Shown here in pieces: positions 6,132-6,693 of a stretch of 6,693 nucleotides of DNA (the first letter of the stretch is position 1; each line of letters starts with the position of its first letter). A program made the position numbers and the translations under genes. Origin of the DNA: Gemmatimonadota bacterium (GTDB taxonomy: Bacteria > Gemmatimonadota > Gemmatimonadetes > Gemmatimonadales > GWC2-71-9); contig QHTW01000222.1 in assembly GCA_003220955.1 (NCBI GenBank), positions 1 to 6,693 of the forward strand. The letters run 5' to 3'. The notes below the pieces were generated by a model. The model saw nothing but the letters and a program-made list of their open reading frames with translations, did no database searches and was not told the origin of the DNA.

Positions 6132-6154
6132 TCGGGTGACCCGAAGTAGGGGTC
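6132..6154. promoter_or_regulatory. Overlapping inverted repeats just after the LuxR-type gene
   Basis: TCGGGT-G-ACCCGA (6132-6144) is a perfect 13-bp palindrome around a single central base, 5 nt after the stop codon. GACCC (6138-6142) can instead pair with GGGTC (6150-6154) across a 7-nt loop. The two stems share ACCC and exclude each other. Only CTTGT-like sequence follows, without a T-tract, so this is at best a weak terminator; the palindrome could equally be a protein-binding site. Confidence 0.4.
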
Positions 6155-6182
6155 TTGTCGATCACAGTAGCAGGGATATGGT
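6155..6182 (+). promoter_or_regulatory. Candidate promoter for the deacetylase gene
   Basis: TTGTCG (6155-6160) and TATGGT (6177-6182) each match the sigma-70 -35 and -10 consensus at 4 of 6 positions, with a 16-bp spacer. Transcription would start near 6190, giving a leader of about 43 nt. The match is modest and the call rests on position as much as sequence. Confidence 0.35.
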
Positions 6183-6195
6183 TGCGATTGTTACA

Positions 6196-6215
6196 CGTTC
6201 GACACCGTTTCGACA
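6196..6215 (+). repeat. Two direct repeats spaced about one helical turn apart
   Basis: CGTTCGACA (6196-6204) and CGTTTCGACA (6206-6215) share the 7-mer TTCGACA with starts 11 bp apart (6198 and 6209). Tandem half-sites on one face of the helix are typical of some regulator operators. They lie downstream of the candidate promoter. Confidence 0.4.
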
Positions 6216-6223
6216 ACGGGGGG
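6205..6223 (+). promoter_or_regulatory. Small hairpin abutting the ribosome binding site of the deacetylase gene
   Basis: CCGTT (6205-6209) can pair with AACGG (6215-6219) around the loop TCGAC. The G-run 6218-6223, the only Shine-Dalgarno-like element, lies 9 nt before ATG 6233, and its first two G residues fall in the stem. Partial masking of ribosome binding is possible; a five-pair stem is weak evidence. Confidence 0.3.
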
Positions 6224-6232
6224 CAGCCGTCT

Positions 6233-6693
6233 ATGTATCTATCACGAGCGATCGCTATCGCCGGCTTGGTGACGTTTGCCAACTCGTCGACGCTCGTGTT
6301 TGCGCAAACCGCCCATCCTGCCCCTCCATCCGCAGTTTCGCTGATCATCCGCACCGACGACATCGGCATGAGTCACAGCGTGAACATGGCCATGCAGAAG
6401 CTCGTCTCGACCGGCATGCCGATTTCGGTGTCGGTGTTGTTCGCGTGCCCGTGGTATCAGGAAGCGGTGGACATCTTGAAGCAGCATCCGAACGTCGCCG
6501 TCGGGATCCATCTGGCGTTGAACTCGGAATGGAAGAATTATCGCTGGGGTCCCGTTGCCGGCAGCACCGCCGTTCCGTCGTTGGTCGATGCGAACGGCTT
6601 CTTCTTTCCCTCCTCCGAAGCGCTACACCAACACAATCCCAGCGTCGCCGAAGTCGAGAAAGAGCTGCGGGCCCAGATCGAGCGCGCGCTGCG
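6233..6693 (+). CDS. Signal-peptide-bearing ChbG/YdjC-type carbohydrate deacetylase (partial, C-terminus beyond the right edge)
   Basis: The first 153 codons and 2 nt of a YdjC/ChbG/HpnK-family protein are present. The family removes N-acetyl groups from chito-oligosaccharides or related glycans with a bound metal. LIIRTDDIGMSHSVNMA contains the family's ADDFG-like motif, with D42 and D43 as the catalytic and metal-binding aspartates. GIHLAL supplies a metal-ligand histidine, H93. The conserved stretches FACPWYQEAV and SEWKNYRWGPV follow. The second histidine cluster of the family would lie beyond the window. The first 24 residues (MYLSRAIAIAGLVTFANSSTLVFA) form a signal peptide with likely cleavage before Q25, so the enzyme is exported, unlike E. 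coli ChbG, which is cytoplasmic. The gene follows the LuxR-type regulator after 106 bp and probably has its own promoter. The substrate is unknown; an N-acetylhexosamine glycan fits the GH20 neighbour. Confidence 0.9.
   Translation, partial: MYLSRAIAIAGLVTFANSSTLVFAQTAHPAPPSAVSLIIRTDDIGMSHSVNMAMQKLVSTGMPISVSVLFACPWYQEAVDILKQHPNVAVGIHLALNSEWKNYRWGPVAGSTAVPSLVDANGFFFPSSEALHQHNPSVAEVEKELRAQIERAL

Larger units (their letters stand above)
6127..6232. other. 106-bp intergenic region between the LuxR-type and deacetylase genes
   Basis: No open reading frame of note lies here. From left to right it holds overlapping inverted repeats (6132-6154), a promoter-like pair (6155-6182), two phased direct repeats (6196-6215), a small hairpin (6205-6219) and a G-run that can act as the ribosome binding site for ATG 6233. 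It is the largest non-coding stretch in the window and the likely control region of the deacetylase gene. Confidence 0.6.

Noticed and set aside
1..6693. Mobile elements, CRISPR array, tRNA or rRNA genes
   Set aside because: No transposase or integrase motif, no spaced identical repeats and no tRNA- or rRNA-like sequence was seen on either strand.

Overview
The window is GC-rich (about two thirds by eye), densely coded DNA from a free-living, probably soil-type bacterium with a periplasm and an active Tat export system. The gene set is GH20 hexosaminidase, Tat-tagged TIM-barrel isomerase, PD40 beta-propeller, GMC oxidoreductase with gluconate-dehydrogenase subunit 3, and YdjC/ChbG deacetylase. 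This set, together with short signal peptides followed by 'VQDT', most resembles Gemmatimonadota or Acidobacteriota. That placement is inference; there is no rRNA or other phylogenetic marker. No mobile element, tRNA, rRNA or CRISPR array is visible.

Layout. Positions 1-1089 on the minus strand hold the N-terminal 363 codons of an exported GH20 beta-N-acetylhexosaminidase that runs off the left edge. A 53-bp divergent gap (1090-1142) carries an AT-rich core that can serve as a -10 element in both directions. From 1143 rightward there is a compact plus-strand run: TIM-barrel sugar isomerase/epimerase-like protein (1143-1991), PD40/TolB-like propeller (2011-2913), FAD-dependent GMC oxidoreductase (2927-4717), its Tat-tagged small subunit (4714-5250), a GNAT acetyltransferase (5240-5761) and a stand-alone LuxR-type DNA-binding protein (5797-6126). 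Gaps are 19, 13, -4, -11 and 35 nt, which suggests a single operon. A 106-bp intergenic region (6127-6232) with hairpins, a promoter-like pair and phased direct repeats precedes a signal-peptide-bearing ChbG/YdjC-type carbohydrate deacetylase that runs off the right edge.

How the genes may work together (inference): the enzymes look extracytoplasmic. GH20 would release N-acetylhexosamines from chitin-like or glycoconjugate chains, and the ChbG-like protein would remove acetyl groups from N-acetylated sugars. The GMC/small-subunit pair resembles FAD sugar dehydrogenases such as glucoside 3-dehydrogenase, and would oxidise a sugar ring. The TIM-barrel protein could isomerise the oxidised sugar or eliminate its aglycone. 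No cytochrome c partner is present, so the electron acceptor is unknown.

The most unusual sequence-level observation is at the end of the GNAT gene. An in-frame amber codon (5759-5761) sits where the family normally has Trp. The downstream in-frame codons encode a family-like tail and end in a TGA that overlaps the next gene's ATG in a classic ATGA arrangement. This suggests a recent TGG-to-TAG change or a sequencing error.
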